The notes under the pieces are model-generated. The model saw nothing but the letters and a program-made list of their open reading frames with translations. It made no database searches and was not told the DNA's origin. Of a DNA stretch of 64,000 bases, positions 27,751 to 35,732 are shown in pieces. The stretch comes from Halopseudomonas xiamenensis (GTDB lineage: Bacteria > Pseudomonadota > Gammaproteobacteria > Pseudomonadales > Pseudomonadaceae). Position numbers and translations under genes: made by a program. Each line of letters opens with the position of its first letter. Position 1 is the stretch's first letter. Location of the stretch: NCBI RefSeq assembly GCF_014219065.1, contig NZ_JACLGO010000001.1, positions 62,001 through 126,000 of the forward strand, in the 5' to 3' direction.

Positions 27751-29812
27751 CGGACGGGTTCCTTTCACGACGCAGACGCTCCTGTTGCAGATGGTGCAGG
27801 CGCCGGCGTACCGGGGCAGCATCCAGCATCTCGGCGGCGGCCTGCGGCCAGCGCCGCCGCCAGTTCGGATGGACCGCGGAGCCGGGCAGGTTGGGCTGTT
27901 CTGCGGCACCCATCACATCCTCCAGTGGCAGCAGCACCAGCGGCGCCGGGGTACGGCCGAGAAAGTGGATGCTGGCGTCCAGCCGCTGGCTGGCGCTGGC
28001 GCCCGGGTCCAACAGCCCTTCCTGTCGCAGGGCGCTGTCCAGCACAAGAACCTGCTCATCACGCAGTTGCCGGTCACGGCGGGCCTGCTGCGGCTGCAGC
28101 TCGCCGCCCTGCAGGCGCCAGTCGATATCGCGGCCGCTGAACCAGCCGCTCAGGGTCGGCAGGTCATGGGTACCACTGGTGGCCAGGGCCTGGTTGGACC
28201 ACTGCGCCGCCGCGGGCATATGGTCGTCATCCTGCTCGAACAGCAGCACGTGCATACCGAGGATGTTGCGTTCGGCGAGCAGTTGCTGCAGGCCAGCCGG
28301 CACGGTACCGAGGTCCTCGCCGATGATCAGCGCGCGGTGCCGCCAGGCCTCCAGGGCCAGCAGGCGCAGCAGGTCGTCCAGCGGATAACTGAGGTAGGCG
28401 CCGTCAGCCGGATGGGCGCCGTCGGGGACGATCCACAGTCGTTGCAGGCCCATGATGTGATCGATGCGAATGCCGCCGGCCTGGGCCAGGTTGGCCCGCA
28501 GCATGGCGATGAAGGCGCTGTAGCCGTTGCGTTTGAGGTCCAGCGGCGAGAACGCCGCCACGCCCCAGTCCTGGCCGTCGCGGTTGAGCAGGTCCGGTGG
28601 CGCGCCGACACTGACCCGGCCGAGCAACTGCTGCTGGCAGGCCCAGCCGAAGCTGCCGCTGGGGTCGGCACCGATGGCCATGTCGGCAATCAGGCCGATG
28701 CCCATGCCGGCGCTGCGCGCCTGTTGCTGGACCTGAGCCAGGCAGCGCACCGCCAGCCATTGGCCGAAGGCGTGGAACTCCAGCTCGGCGGCATGCTCCT
28801 CGGCGAAGCGGCGCACCGTTGGCGAATCCGGTTCGCGCCAGGCCATGGGCCACCGGCGCCAGTCGTCACCATGGCCGGCCGCCAGCAGGTGCCGTTGCAG
28901 GGTTTCATGGCAGCAATGCAGCTGCAGCGTATCACCGCCTTCGCGGCGAAAGCGCTGGAAGTCCTCCCGTAGCGCGCTGGGTGCCTCGGCGAACTGGCCA
29001 TGCAACTGGCGCAGCAGCTCAAGGCGCAGCGCCGTCACTGCCGGCCAGTCGATCAATTCCTGCTGTTCCAGGGTTCGAGCCAGGGCGCTCAATTGGCATC
29101 GCTCCATGGCGCGCTGCACCGCCTCGGTACCGAGGATCTGTTCCGGCGCGGCATGCAGGATATTGAGCAGCGAGCGGCTGGACGGGGAATAGGGGCTGTA
29201 TTGCTCGGGGCGGCAACTGAACATGGCGTGCAACGGGCTGATGGCCAGGGCGTCGGCACCCTGGTCGGCGGCGCTCAGGGCCAGGTCCAACAGTGCGGCA
29301 GTATCGCCCAGCCCGCCATCGCCGGGCCGGCGCAGCGAATAGACCTGCGCGGCGATACCCCAGATAGACTGTCGGTCGCCGGTCAGCTCGGCGACCGACG
29401 GGCAGGCCGGCGGGGCGCAGGCCAGTTGCCACTGCTGCTCGCCACAGCTCAGTTGGTGATAGCCGCAGGGCAGGGCGGGTAGATGGCCGTGGCGGTCGAC
29501 CTGCGTGCTGATAGTGTCGCCATCTTCCTGGGCGATCTGGCAGTGGCTGCCCGGCGCCAGCCGCTGGCGGACATCGATCGGTTGTCCGGCATTGCATACT
29601 AGCAGCGGCCCCTGCTCGGCCTCGCGCCGCAGTTGGCGGGCCCTGGCCAGGCTGGCGTCGAGCTGCGCCGGCGTATCGGCGGGTAACTGCAGCGCCTTGA
29701 GTACCCCACGCAGGGCCTGCTCGCCGAGGCTGGTCGAGTGGCCGTGGGCGTCGGTCCACTGGCAGAGTATGCCGACTTCCTCGGCCAGTTGAGACAGCAG
29801 GCGGGCGTTCAT
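27743..29812 (-). CDS. malQ: 4-alpha-glucanotransferase (amylomaltase) MalQ
   Basis: A 689-residue GH77 enzyme that disproportionates maltodextrins, giving chains long enough for TreY and recycling short ones. It has an N-terminal extension as in E. coli MalQ. Catalytic motifs: GGIRIDHIMGL with the nucleophile Asp, IIGEDLGTVP with the acid Glu, and SGTHDLPTLSGWF with the third Asp. GRVSVGAPPDLLNRDGQDWG is also conserved. The start overlaps the treZ stop by 4 nt. There is no malT/malP context; it serves the trehalose operon. Confidence 0.95.
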   Translation of the reverse strand: MNARLLSQLAEEVGILCQWTDAHGHSTSLGEQALRGVLKALQLPADTPAQLDASLARARQLRREAEQGPLLVCNAGQPIDVRQRLAPGSHCQIAQEDGDTISTQVDRHGHLPALPCGYHQLSCGEQQWQLACAPPACPSVAELTGDRQSIWGIAAQVYSLRRPGDGGLGDTAALLDLALSAADQGADALAISPLHAMFSCRPEQYSPYSPSSRSLLNILHAAPEQILGTEAVQRAMERCQLSALARTLEQQELIDWPAVTALRLELLRQLHGQFAEAPSALREDFQRFRREGGDTLQLHCCHETLQRHLLAAGHGDDWRRWPMAWREPDSPTVRRFAEEHAAELEFHAFGQWLAVRCLAQVQQQARSAGMGIGLIADMAIGADPSGSFGWACQQQLLGRVSVGAPPDLLNRDGQDWGVAAFSPLDLKRNGYSAFIAMLRANLAQAGGIRIDHIMGLQRLWIVPDGAHPADGAYLSYPLDDLLRLLALEAWRHRALIIGEDLGTVPAGLQQLLAERNILGMHVLLFEQDDDHMPAAAQWSNQALATSGTHDLPTLSGWFSGRDIDWRLQGGELQPQQARRDRQLRDEQVLVLDSALRQEGLLDPGASASQRLDASIHFLGRTPAPLVLLPLEDVMGAAEQPNLPGSAVHPNWRRRWPQAAAEMLDAAPVRRRLHHLQQERLRRERNPSDD

Positions 29813-31572
29813 GTCGCCGGGTCCAGAATGGCCCTCGTGCTGTAGCCCGGCAGCAGGCCCGGGTCCCGCGACAGGCTGGCACGATAGTCGTGGATTACCG
29901 TGGTGCCCGGGTCGGGTGCCGCTACCGCCACAGCATGCTCGGACAGGTTCAGGTCGATACGCAGGCGGCTGCCGTCACCCAACCGCCAGCACGCCGAGAC
30001 CGCCTTCTCGCCGAGGATATGGGTGCCATCGGACAGGCTGCCGGGCAGGCGCGGTACTATGTGCGCGTGGCGCAGGCGCAGCAGGCTGCGGTAGCAGGCC
30101 AGCCAGTCCTCCTGCAGGGTCGGGTTGCCCTGGCTGCGATCCGGTACCGAGCTGAGGTAGGTGGCGGCGACGTTCGGGTCCGGAATGCGCTGGCGCAGGG
30201 CCTCATCGGCAAAGGCGGCGAAATCGGCGAACTCGTTGCGTCGGCCTTCACGCACCGCCTTGCCCAGTTCCTGGTCGTGGTCGGTGAAGAACAGGAATGG
30301 CTGTTCGCAACCCCATTCCTCGCCCATGAACAGCAGCGGAATCATCGGGCACAGCAGCACCAGACCCAGTGCGGCCTTTATCGCGCGGTGGTCCGCCAGG
30401 TTGATCAGGCGCTCACCGAGGGCACGGTTGCCGACCTGGTCATGGTTCTGCAGGAACAGGATGAAGGCAGTCGGCGGCAGATGGCCGCTGGGTTCGCCGC
30501 GCAGGCCGCCGCCACGGCTGGTCTCGCCCTGGTAGATGAAGCCCTCCTGCAGGCAGCGCGCCAGCTTGATGGTGGTGTCCCGGGCAAAATCGCTGTAGTA
30601 GCTTTCGCTTTCCCCGGTCAGCAGCACATGCAGGGCATGGTGGCCGTCGTCGTTCCACTGGGCGTCATAACCCTGGTTGAGCAGGCTGGCCTGGTTGCGC
30701 TCGTTCTCCAGCATCAGGTGCACCTGGCGGCCATCGGGCACGGCGCTGCGCACGCGCTGGGCCAGGGTCCTGAGGAAATCCGCATCGCGGATGGCATGCA
30801 CCGCATCCAGGCGCAGGCCGTCGATACGGTAGTCCAGCACCCACATCAGCGCATTCTCACAGAAGTAGTCGCAGACCTGCGCGGCGCGGAAGTCGATGGC
30901 TGCGCCCCAGGGCGTCGGCTGGTCCTGGCGGAAGAAGCCGCTGGCGTACTCGCCGAGGTAATTGCCGTGGGGGCCGAAGTGGTTGTAGACCACATCCATG
31001 AACACCATCAGGCCCTGGGCGTGGGCACTGTCGATCAGTTGCCGCAGCTCATCGGGCGTGCCGTAACTGGCCTGCGGGGCGAACGGGAACACGCCGTCGT
31101 AACCCCAGTTGCGCTGTCCCGGACACTGGCTGACCGGCATCAGCTCGATGGCGGTGATACCCAGTTCAAGCAGCTCCGGCAGCCGCGCCTGGATGCCGGC
31201 AAAACCACCGCAGGCGCCCGGATGCAATTCATAGATGACCGTTTCATGCCAGGGCCGGCCCTGCCATTGCCGGCATTGCCAGACGAAGGCATCGGGATCG
31301 ATCACACAGCTGGGTCCATCCACGCCCTGGGGTTGATAACGCGAAGCGGGGTCGGGTACCGACAGCTGGCCGTCGATCAGGAACCGATAGGCGGTGCCGG
31401 CACCGCAGCTGACCCGGGCGCTGTACCAGCCATCATCCTGGTGGTGCAGGGTGTGCACGCTGCCATCGCCAAGGCGCACGGCGACGCTGTGGGCATCGGG
31501 TGCCCACAGGGAAAAGCTGGTGGCGCCATCGGGCTGCAGCGTGGCTCCATGCAGGCGGGTCAGGTCGTGCAT
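29809..31572 (-). CDS. treZ: malto-oligosyltrehalose trehalohydrolase TreZ
   Basis: TreZ (GH13_10) releases free trehalose from the TreY product. The 587-residue protein has an N-terminal beta domain (FSLWAPDAHSVAVRLGDG) and then a barrel with DVVYNHFGPHGNYL, the nucleophile Asp256 (DGLRLDAVHAI), acid Glu near 289 (MLENERN) and LQNHDQVGNRALGERL. FMGEEWGCEQPFLFFTDH is family-typical. Start ATG at 31572 overlaps the glgA stop by 13 nt. Second gene of the glgA operon. Confidence 0.96.
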   Translation of the reverse strand: MHDLTRLHGATLQPDGATSFSLWAPDAHSVAVRLGDGSVHTLHHQDDGWYSARVSCGAGTAYRFLIDGQLSVPDPASRYQPQGVDGPSCVIDPDAFVWQCRQWQGRPWHETVIYELHPGACGGFAGIQARLPELLELGITAIELMPVSQCPGQRNWGYDGVFPFAPQASYGTPDELRQLIDSAHAQGLMVFMDVVYNHFGPHGNYLGEYASGFFRQDQPTPWGAAIDFRAAQVCDYFCENALMWVLDYRIDGLRLDAVHAIRDADFLRTLAQRVRSAVPDGRQVHLMLENERNQASLLNQGYDAQWNDDGHHALHVLLTGESESYYSDFARDTTIKLARCLQEGFIYQGETSRGGGLRGEPSGHLPPTAFILFLQNHDQVGNRALGERLINLADHRAIKAALGLVLLCPMIPLLFMGEEWGCEQPFLFFTDHDQELGKAVREGRRNEFADFAAFADEALRQRIPDPNVAATYLSSVPDRSQGNPTLQEDWLACYRSLLRLRHAHIVPRLPGSLSDGTHILGEKAVSACWRLGDGSRLRIDLNLSEHAVAVAAPDPGTTVIHDYRASLSRDPGLLPGYSTRAILDPAT

Positions 31573-33131
31573 GCGCGCGCTCTCCTGCCGGGCACAGGCC
31601 CTCGGGCAAAGGAGTCATACGTACGCTCGATCAGTCTGCGATAGAGTCGGTCATAGGGCTTCACCGACTGGTGCCAGTACAGCGGCGCCGCCATCGCCTT
31701 GCAACGCATGGCGTTGAGCAGCACCGGATGACGGTGCACGTTCAGCGCTCGGCGAATGGCCTGCAGGTAGCTGTCGGTGGTCGGCTCGCGGAACAGGAAG
31801 CCGGAGACGCCGTCCTCTATGGTATCGGCCAGGCCGCCGGTGCGCCGGGCGATCGGCAGGGAACCGTAGCATTGGGCGTAGATCTGACTGAGGCCGCAGG
31901 GTTCATAGCGCGATGGCATCAGCAGGAAGTCGCTGGCGGCGATGATGCGCCGCGCCTCGGTCTCGTCGAACTGCAGGTTGACGCCGACCCGGCCGGGATA
32001 GCGCTGGCTCAATTCCTCGACGCGGCGCTCCAGCGCGCGCTCACCCTGGCCGATGATGGCGATGCGGCCGCCGCCGGCGACGATGCTGTCCGCCGCCTCT
32101 ATGGTCAGGTCGATACCCTTCTGGTGCACCAGGCGCGAGACTACCGCGAACAGCGGCGCATCCTGCCGGGCAAACCCGAAGGTCTGCTCGACGTAATGCC
32201 GGTTGGCCTGCTTGCCCTGCCACTGGCCGGGAGCGAAGCCCTGCACCAGACGCGGGTCGCTGCGTGGCTGCCAGCTGGTATCGATACCGTTGACGTAGCC
32301 GCACAACAGCCCCTCGTCGGCCTTGCGCCGCAGTAGCCCTTCGAGGCCGCAACCGAAGGCCGGGGAGGTGATCTCGTGGGCGTAGGTGTGGCTGACGGTG
32401 GTGATCTGTGTGGCGTAGTTGATACCGGCTTTGAGGAACGACAGCTTGCCGTAATATTCCATGCCGTCGGTGTGCAGTGCCTCTTCGGGCAGGCCCAGTT
32501 CGACGCGGCTTTCCGTGGAACACAGGCCCTGGTAGGCGAGGTTGTGGATGGTGAACACGCAGGGTACCTGCTGGCCGCGCCAGGCCATGTAGGCCGGCGT
32601 CAGCCCGGTCGGCCAGTCGTTGGCATGCACCAGGTCTGGTCGCCAGTTGTGTACGCCCAGGCCATCGGCGATGTTGGCCGCCGCCAAGGCCAGGCGGGCG
32701 AAGCGGATATGGTTGTCCGGCCAGTCGATACCCTCGCTGTCGCCGTAGGGGTTGCCCTCCCGGTCATACAGTTGCTGGCACAGCACCACGTAGACGATGA
32801 GCTGGTCGGACAGGGTGATCTGGCCGATCAGGCAGGGAGGGATGGCACCGTGGCCGGGCAGCTTGCCGACCACCCGGATCGGTAGCCCGCTCTGGATCAC
32901 CTGGCGGTAGCCGGGGATCAGTACCCGTACCGAATGATGTTGCCCCAGCGCGCGGGGCAGGGCGGCGGACACATCACCCAGTCCGCCAACCTTGACCAGG
33001 TCGGTGAGTTCGGAGGTGACGAAGAGGATATTGTGGCCAGTCTCTCCTGGCGGCGAGGGCTGCACCTGGATTTTCGTTGAGGTGCGCTTGAATGACTTTT
33101 CGGGCAGGATCGCCGCCTCAGCATTTCCCAT
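31560..33131 (-). CDS. glgA: glycogen synthase GlgA (GT5)
   Basis: GlgA elongates alpha-1,4-glucan from ADP-glucose. The 523-residue protein has about 32 extra hydrophilic residues before the catalytic start (NILFVTSELTDLVKVGGLGDV, with the KxGG substrate loop). The C-terminal domain carries SRLVHQKGIDL, the EPCGLSQIYAQCYG catalytic-Glu region and RRTGGLADT. I place the start at the ATG 33131, which has GGAGG five bases upstream; a TTG at 33143 would add four residues but overlaps that ribosome site. First gene of the minus-strand operon. No glgC is seen in the window, so ADP-glucose must come from elsewhere. Confidence 0.95.
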   Translation of the reverse strand: MGNAEAAILPEKSFKRTSTKIQVQPSPPGETGHNILFVTSELTDLVKVGGLGDVSAALPRALGQHHSVRVLIPGYRQVIQSGLPIRVVGKLPGHGAIPPCLIGQITLSDQLIVYVVLCQQLYDREGNPYGDSEGIDWPDNHIRFARLALAAANIADGLGVHNWRPDLVHANDWPTGLTPAYMAWRGQQVPCVFTIHNLAYQGLCSTESRVELGLPEEALHTDGMEYYGKLSFLKAGINYATQITTVSHTYAHEITSPAFGCGLEGLLRRKADEGLLCGYVNGIDTSWQPRSDPRLVQGFAPGQWQGKQANRHYVEQTFGFARQDAPLFAVVSRLVHQKGIDLTIEAADSIVAGGGRIAIIGQGERALERRVEELSQRYPGRVGVNLQFDETEARRIIAASDFLLMPSRYEPCGLSQIYAQCYGSLPIARRTGGLADTIEDGVSGFLFREPTTDSYLQAIRRALNVHRHPVLLNAMRCKAMAAPLYWHQSVKPYDRLYRRLIERTYDSFARGPVPGRRARACTT

Positions 33132-33308
33132 GACATCCTCCAAACCGTTTGTTTCTCTGGGAGTGTTGGTACCTGATCACAAGCGCTTTGGTCGGGATCA
33201 TCCGCCGCAGCAGATCAGAAGGTGTGGATAGCCATCCCTCAATTCAGTGACTGGTTGGGTTTGCAGAAGTTTCGACTTTTTTTGCCTCTGGCGCGTGGCG
33301 GCAAGCGG

Positions 33309-33337
33309 GAACTTAAGGGCTCGGTACTCGGCTCTAA
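33309..33337 (+). promoter_or_regulatory. possible ECF (AlgU/sigma-E-like) promoter for the cinA-like gene
   Basis: GGAACTT (GAACTT at 33309-33314) is followed by TCTAA at 33333-33337, about 40 bases before the downstream ATG. The hexamers resemble the AlgU consensus, but the 18-nt spacing is one or two bases long, so this is only a candidate. Confidence 0.3.
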
Positions 33338-33377
33338 GCAGGTAGTGTGAATGCCGGGCCGGGGAAGGTGACTGAGC

Positions 33378-33875
33378 ATGCAGAACCTGCAGCAGGTGGT
33401 GGATTTTCTTGAGCGCAACGAACTGGTGCTGGCCACGGCCGAATCCTGTACCGCAGGGCTGATCGCCTCGCTGGTGGCCGAGGTGCCCGGCAGTGGTGCG
33501 GTGATGGAGTGCGGTTATGTGGTGTACGCCGTGCGCGCCAAGCGGGAGATGCTCGGGGTCAGCCTGGACACCATCGACAGCCATGGCCTGACCAGCGAAC
33601 AGGTGGCCCGGGAAATGGCGCTGGGTGCCCTGCAACGCTGCGGTGCCGACGTGACTCTGGCCGATACCGGGCTGGCGGAGGCCGAAGGCGAGATGGATGG
33701 GGTCATCTGTTTCGCCTGCGCCATGCTGATCGACGGCCAGCCACGGGTCTTGAGTGAAACGCGCAAGTTCGCCGGTCAGCGCAACGAGGTGCGCAGCAAG
33801 GCGGCACGCCACGCCCTGCTGTCGCTGGAGAGGTACGTCGCCCAGCTGCGCCAGACACCAGCCCGGCAGTCCTGA
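33378..33875 (+). CDS. pncC: CinA C-terminal domain protein, nicotinamide-nucleotide amidase PncC-like
   Basis: A 165-residue protein consisting only of the CinA C-terminal domain, which in E. coli PncC deamidates nicotinamide mononucleotide in NAD recycling. LATAESCTAGLIASLVAEVPGSG near residues 18-40 and ECGYVVYAVRAKREMLGV are the family signatures; [17 protein letters not shown] takes the place of the usual TGxAGP motif, a clear divergence from PncC. The N-terminal MoCF-like domain of long CinA is absent, as in short PncC. It diverges from the glgA operon, with 246 bp between the starts. Activity is uncertain because of the altered motif. Confidence 0.82.
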   Translation: MQNLQQVVDFLERNELVLATAESCTAGLIASLVAEVPGSGAVMECGYVVYAVRAKREMLGVSLDTIDSHGLTSEQVAREMALGALQRCGADVTLADTGLAEAEGEMDGVICFACAMLIDGQPRVLSETRKFAGQRNEVRSKAARHALLSLERYVAQLRQTPARQS

Positions 33876-33880
33876 AGCGC

Positions 33881-34285
33881 TTACCAGAACCCGGCGGGGT
33901 GGCGCTGGTTGATCACCGGCAGGTCCAGCGCGAAGCCATCGTGAAACAGCGTCACCAGTTGGGTATCGAGCACCATGTTGTTGATCGAGTCGAGACCGGC
34001 CTCCAGCGTGCGGGTGGTGCCATCGGCGGCGAAGTACAGTTGGTGCCGGACCTGACCGCCGCCGATATCGGCGCTGATGTGGTAATGGCTGGCATAGCCC
34101 TGATCGCTGGCCTTGAGCTCCAGGCACAGCTCGGGTGGCGCGCCACTGGTGTGTACCGTGGCACGCAGGCCGGCCTGGCGCGCGGCCAGTGCCGCCTGTT
34201 CGAACAGGGGGGCGGCCCTGCCCAGCAATATCTCGCCATAACGGCGGGCAAAGGCATCGGCGGGTGGCGGAGCGGATTCGGTCAT
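33881..34285 (-). CDS. hypothetical protein
   Basis: A 134-residue protein that I do not recognise. It has no signal peptide or membrane helix. The composition is mixed alpha/beta, with ALAARQAGLRATVHTSG, an ELCLELKASDQGYASHYHISADIGG strand-rich middle and a FHDGFALDLPVINQRHPAGFW end. It is convergent with the cinA-like gene (5 bp between stops) and ends with TAA. Reading frame, GC-rich third positions and lack of overlap support a real gene. Confidence 0.7.
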   Translation of the reverse strand: MTESAPPPADAFARRYGEILLGRAAPLFEQAALAARQAGLRATVHTSGAPPELCLELKASDQGYASHYHISADIGGGQVRHQLYFAADGTTRTLEAGLDSINNMVLDTQLVTLFHDGFALDLPVINQRHPAGFW

Positions 34286-34423
34286 GACGTACCTCGCTGG
34301 GGCAAGCGGATGAGAGGGTACAGAGTTGGACAGGCGAACCGCGATGGAGTTGTGCCGGCAAGCGTTGATCCGGCGGCTGGCAAAAATAACGCGAACCTCT
34401 TATCGGGCCTGCCCTCCAATGAA

Positions 34424-34442
34424 ACAGGTGCCGTGCACCTGT
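34424..34442. promoter_or_regulatory. palindrome upstream of the second KGG gene
   Basis: ACAGGTGC and GCACCTGT form a perfect 8-bp inverted repeat around a 3-nt centre, 28 bases before the KGG start codon. It could be an operator or an mRNA hairpin in the leader; nothing else identifies the binder. Confidence 0.4.
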
Positions 34443-34470
34443 ATGTACAACCTGAGTGGAGGTCAAGCAC

Positions 34471-34635
34471 ATGACTCAACGTAGAGGTGGTAAAGGCAAT
34501 TTTGCCGAAAATCCGCAACGTGCATCGGAAGCCGGCAGAAAGGGCGGTCAAGCCAGCGGTGGTAACTTCAAGAATAATCCGCAGCGTGCTGCGGAGGCCG
34601 GGCGCAAGGGTGGCCAGCAAAGCAGACGGACCTGA
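34471..34635 (+). CDS. KGG-motif stress-induced small protein, second copy
   Basis: A 54-residue protein closely similar to the one at 2570-2734: two tandem repeats with GGKGNFAENPQRASEAGRKGG and GGNFKNNPQRAAEAGRKGG. GGAGGTC lies 7 bases before the ATG and a strong rho-independent terminator follows, so it is monocistronic like its paralogue. Both copies are exactly 54 residues, suggesting a fairly recent duplication or strong constraint. Role unknown beyond the stress association of the family. Confidence 0.88.
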   Translation: MTQRRGGKGNFAENPQRASEAGRKGGQASGGNFKNNPQRAAEAGRKGGQQSRRT

Positions 34636-34648
34636 GGCAACGGCAAAG

Positions 34649-34673
34649 CGGGGGCTGCGGCCCCCGTTTTTTT
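34649..34673 (+). terminator. intrinsic terminator of the second KGG gene
   Basis: A 7-bp all-GC stem (34649-34655 with 34660-34666) and a 4-nt loop are followed directly by seven T residues. Confidence 0.92.
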
Positions 34674-34780
34674 GTGTCGAGTTTGCTGCAGACCTGCCCC
34701 TTCGCGGTAGCCGGCCTTGGTCTGCACTGTTATGCTTCGTGCTTTATTTTCGCCCGTCCGGGCTAGTCGAAGAGGTAAGC

Positions 34781-35482
34781 ATGAAGCGGAATCTGCTGGC
34801 GGCCAGTATTGCACTCAGTATCGTTACCCTGGTGGGTTGCAGTGAAAAGGAACCCGAACTCACCACTTCCATCCAGCAGGCGTCCTACGGCATCGGCCTG
34901 AACATGGGCCAGAGCCTGTTGCAGGATGGCCTGGATGATGTGGATACCCAGGCCCTGGCGCTGGGGATGCGCGACGCGCTGGAAGGCAGCGAGGCCCGGG
35001 TCAGTGAAAAGGACCTGATCGCCGCCTTCGGTGAGTTGCAGGCCCGCGCCGAAGAGCGCGCCAATACCCAGAATGTAGAAGCCCTGGAAGCCAATACAGC
35101 CTTCCTGGCGGAGAATGCCAAGCGCGACGGCGTGATCACCACCGAGTCCGGCCTGCAATATGAGGTCATCGAATCCGGCGATGCCGACGGCGCCCAGCCG
35201 AAGGTCAGTGATGTGGTATCGGTTCACTACGAAGGCAAGCTCACCGATGGTACCGTATTCGACAGCTCGATCAGTCGCGGTGAGCCGATCGACCTGCCGG
35301 TCAGTGGCGTGATCCCCGGTTGGGTCGAAGCGCTGCAGCTGATGCGCGTCGGTGACAAGTGGAAGGTGACCATCCCCAGCGACCTGGCCTATGGCCCGGG
35401 TAGCCCCAGCCCGCTGATTCCGCCGAACTCGGTACTGGTATTCGACATGGAACTGCTGGGCATTCAGCAGGACGACGAGTAA
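34781..35482 (+). CDS. FKBP-type peptidyl-prolyl cis-trans isomerase lipoprotein
   Basis: A 233-residue Mip/FkpA/FklB-type PPIase. Residues 1-20 form a lipoprotein signal ending in the lipobox LVGC, with the lipidated Cys at about 20; Ser follows, consistent with outer-membrane sorting. An N-terminal helical dimerisation domain (SYGIGLNMGQSLLQDGLDDVD) is followed by the FKBP domain from about residue 125 (DVVSVHYEGKLTDGTVFDSS, IPGWVEALQLMRVGDKWKV, YGPGSPSPLIPPNSVLVFDMELL). AGAGGTAAG precedes the ATG. It acts as a periplasmic or envelope folding factor. Confidence 0.93.
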   Translation: MKRNLLAASIALSIVTLVGCSEKEPELTTSIQQASYGIGLNMGQSLLQDGLDDVDTQALALGMRDALEGSEARVSEKDLIAAFGELQARAEERANTQNVEALEANTAFLAENAKRDGVITTESGLQYEVIESGDADGAQPKVSDVVSVHYEGKLTDGTVFDSSISRGEPIDLPVSGVIPGWVEALQLMRVGDKWKVTIPSDLAYGPGSPSPLIPPNSVLVFDMELLGIQQDDE

Positions 35483-35494
35483 GTCTCCGCGGAA

Positions 35495-35546
35495 GGTAAC
35501 ACTTGCTGAGGCCCGTGACAGACACTGCGGGCCTTGGAGTGTTACC
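35495..35546 (+). terminator. two-tier hairpin downstream of the FKBP gene
   Basis: An outer 9-bp stem (35495-35503 with 35538-35546) and an inner 7-bp GC-rich stem (35509-35515 with 35528-35534) begin 12 bases after the stop codon. There is no T tract, so it may be a processing or weak termination structure. Confidence 0.55.
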
Positions 35547-35711
35547 GTTATGCACATTCCCCCGGTAACAGGCAAGCGACAATTTGCCACCTTTCTGATA
35601 TTTCTTCCTTGATCTAACTGGCTGTTTTCTAAGGTTTTTGTGCCTGGTTAAAAAATGCGCAGAGCGTCTGGGAGCGCATCCGAACGGGTGTTTGCCTGCC
35701 TTTTGCAAACC

Positions 35712-35732
35712 TTGTTCACAGACTTATCCACA
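35712..35732 (+). other. pair of DnaA-box-like 9-mers
   Basis: TTGTTCACA (35712-35720, one mismatch) and a perfect TTATCCACA (35724-35732) are spaced by 3 nt in the same orientation. The second overlaps the stop codon of the EAL gene. Two boxes alone do not make an origin. Confidence 0.45.

Noticed and set aside
35712-35732. Possible replication origin
   Set aside because: Only two boxes, no AT-rich unwinding region, and no dnaA, dnaN or other origin neighbours.
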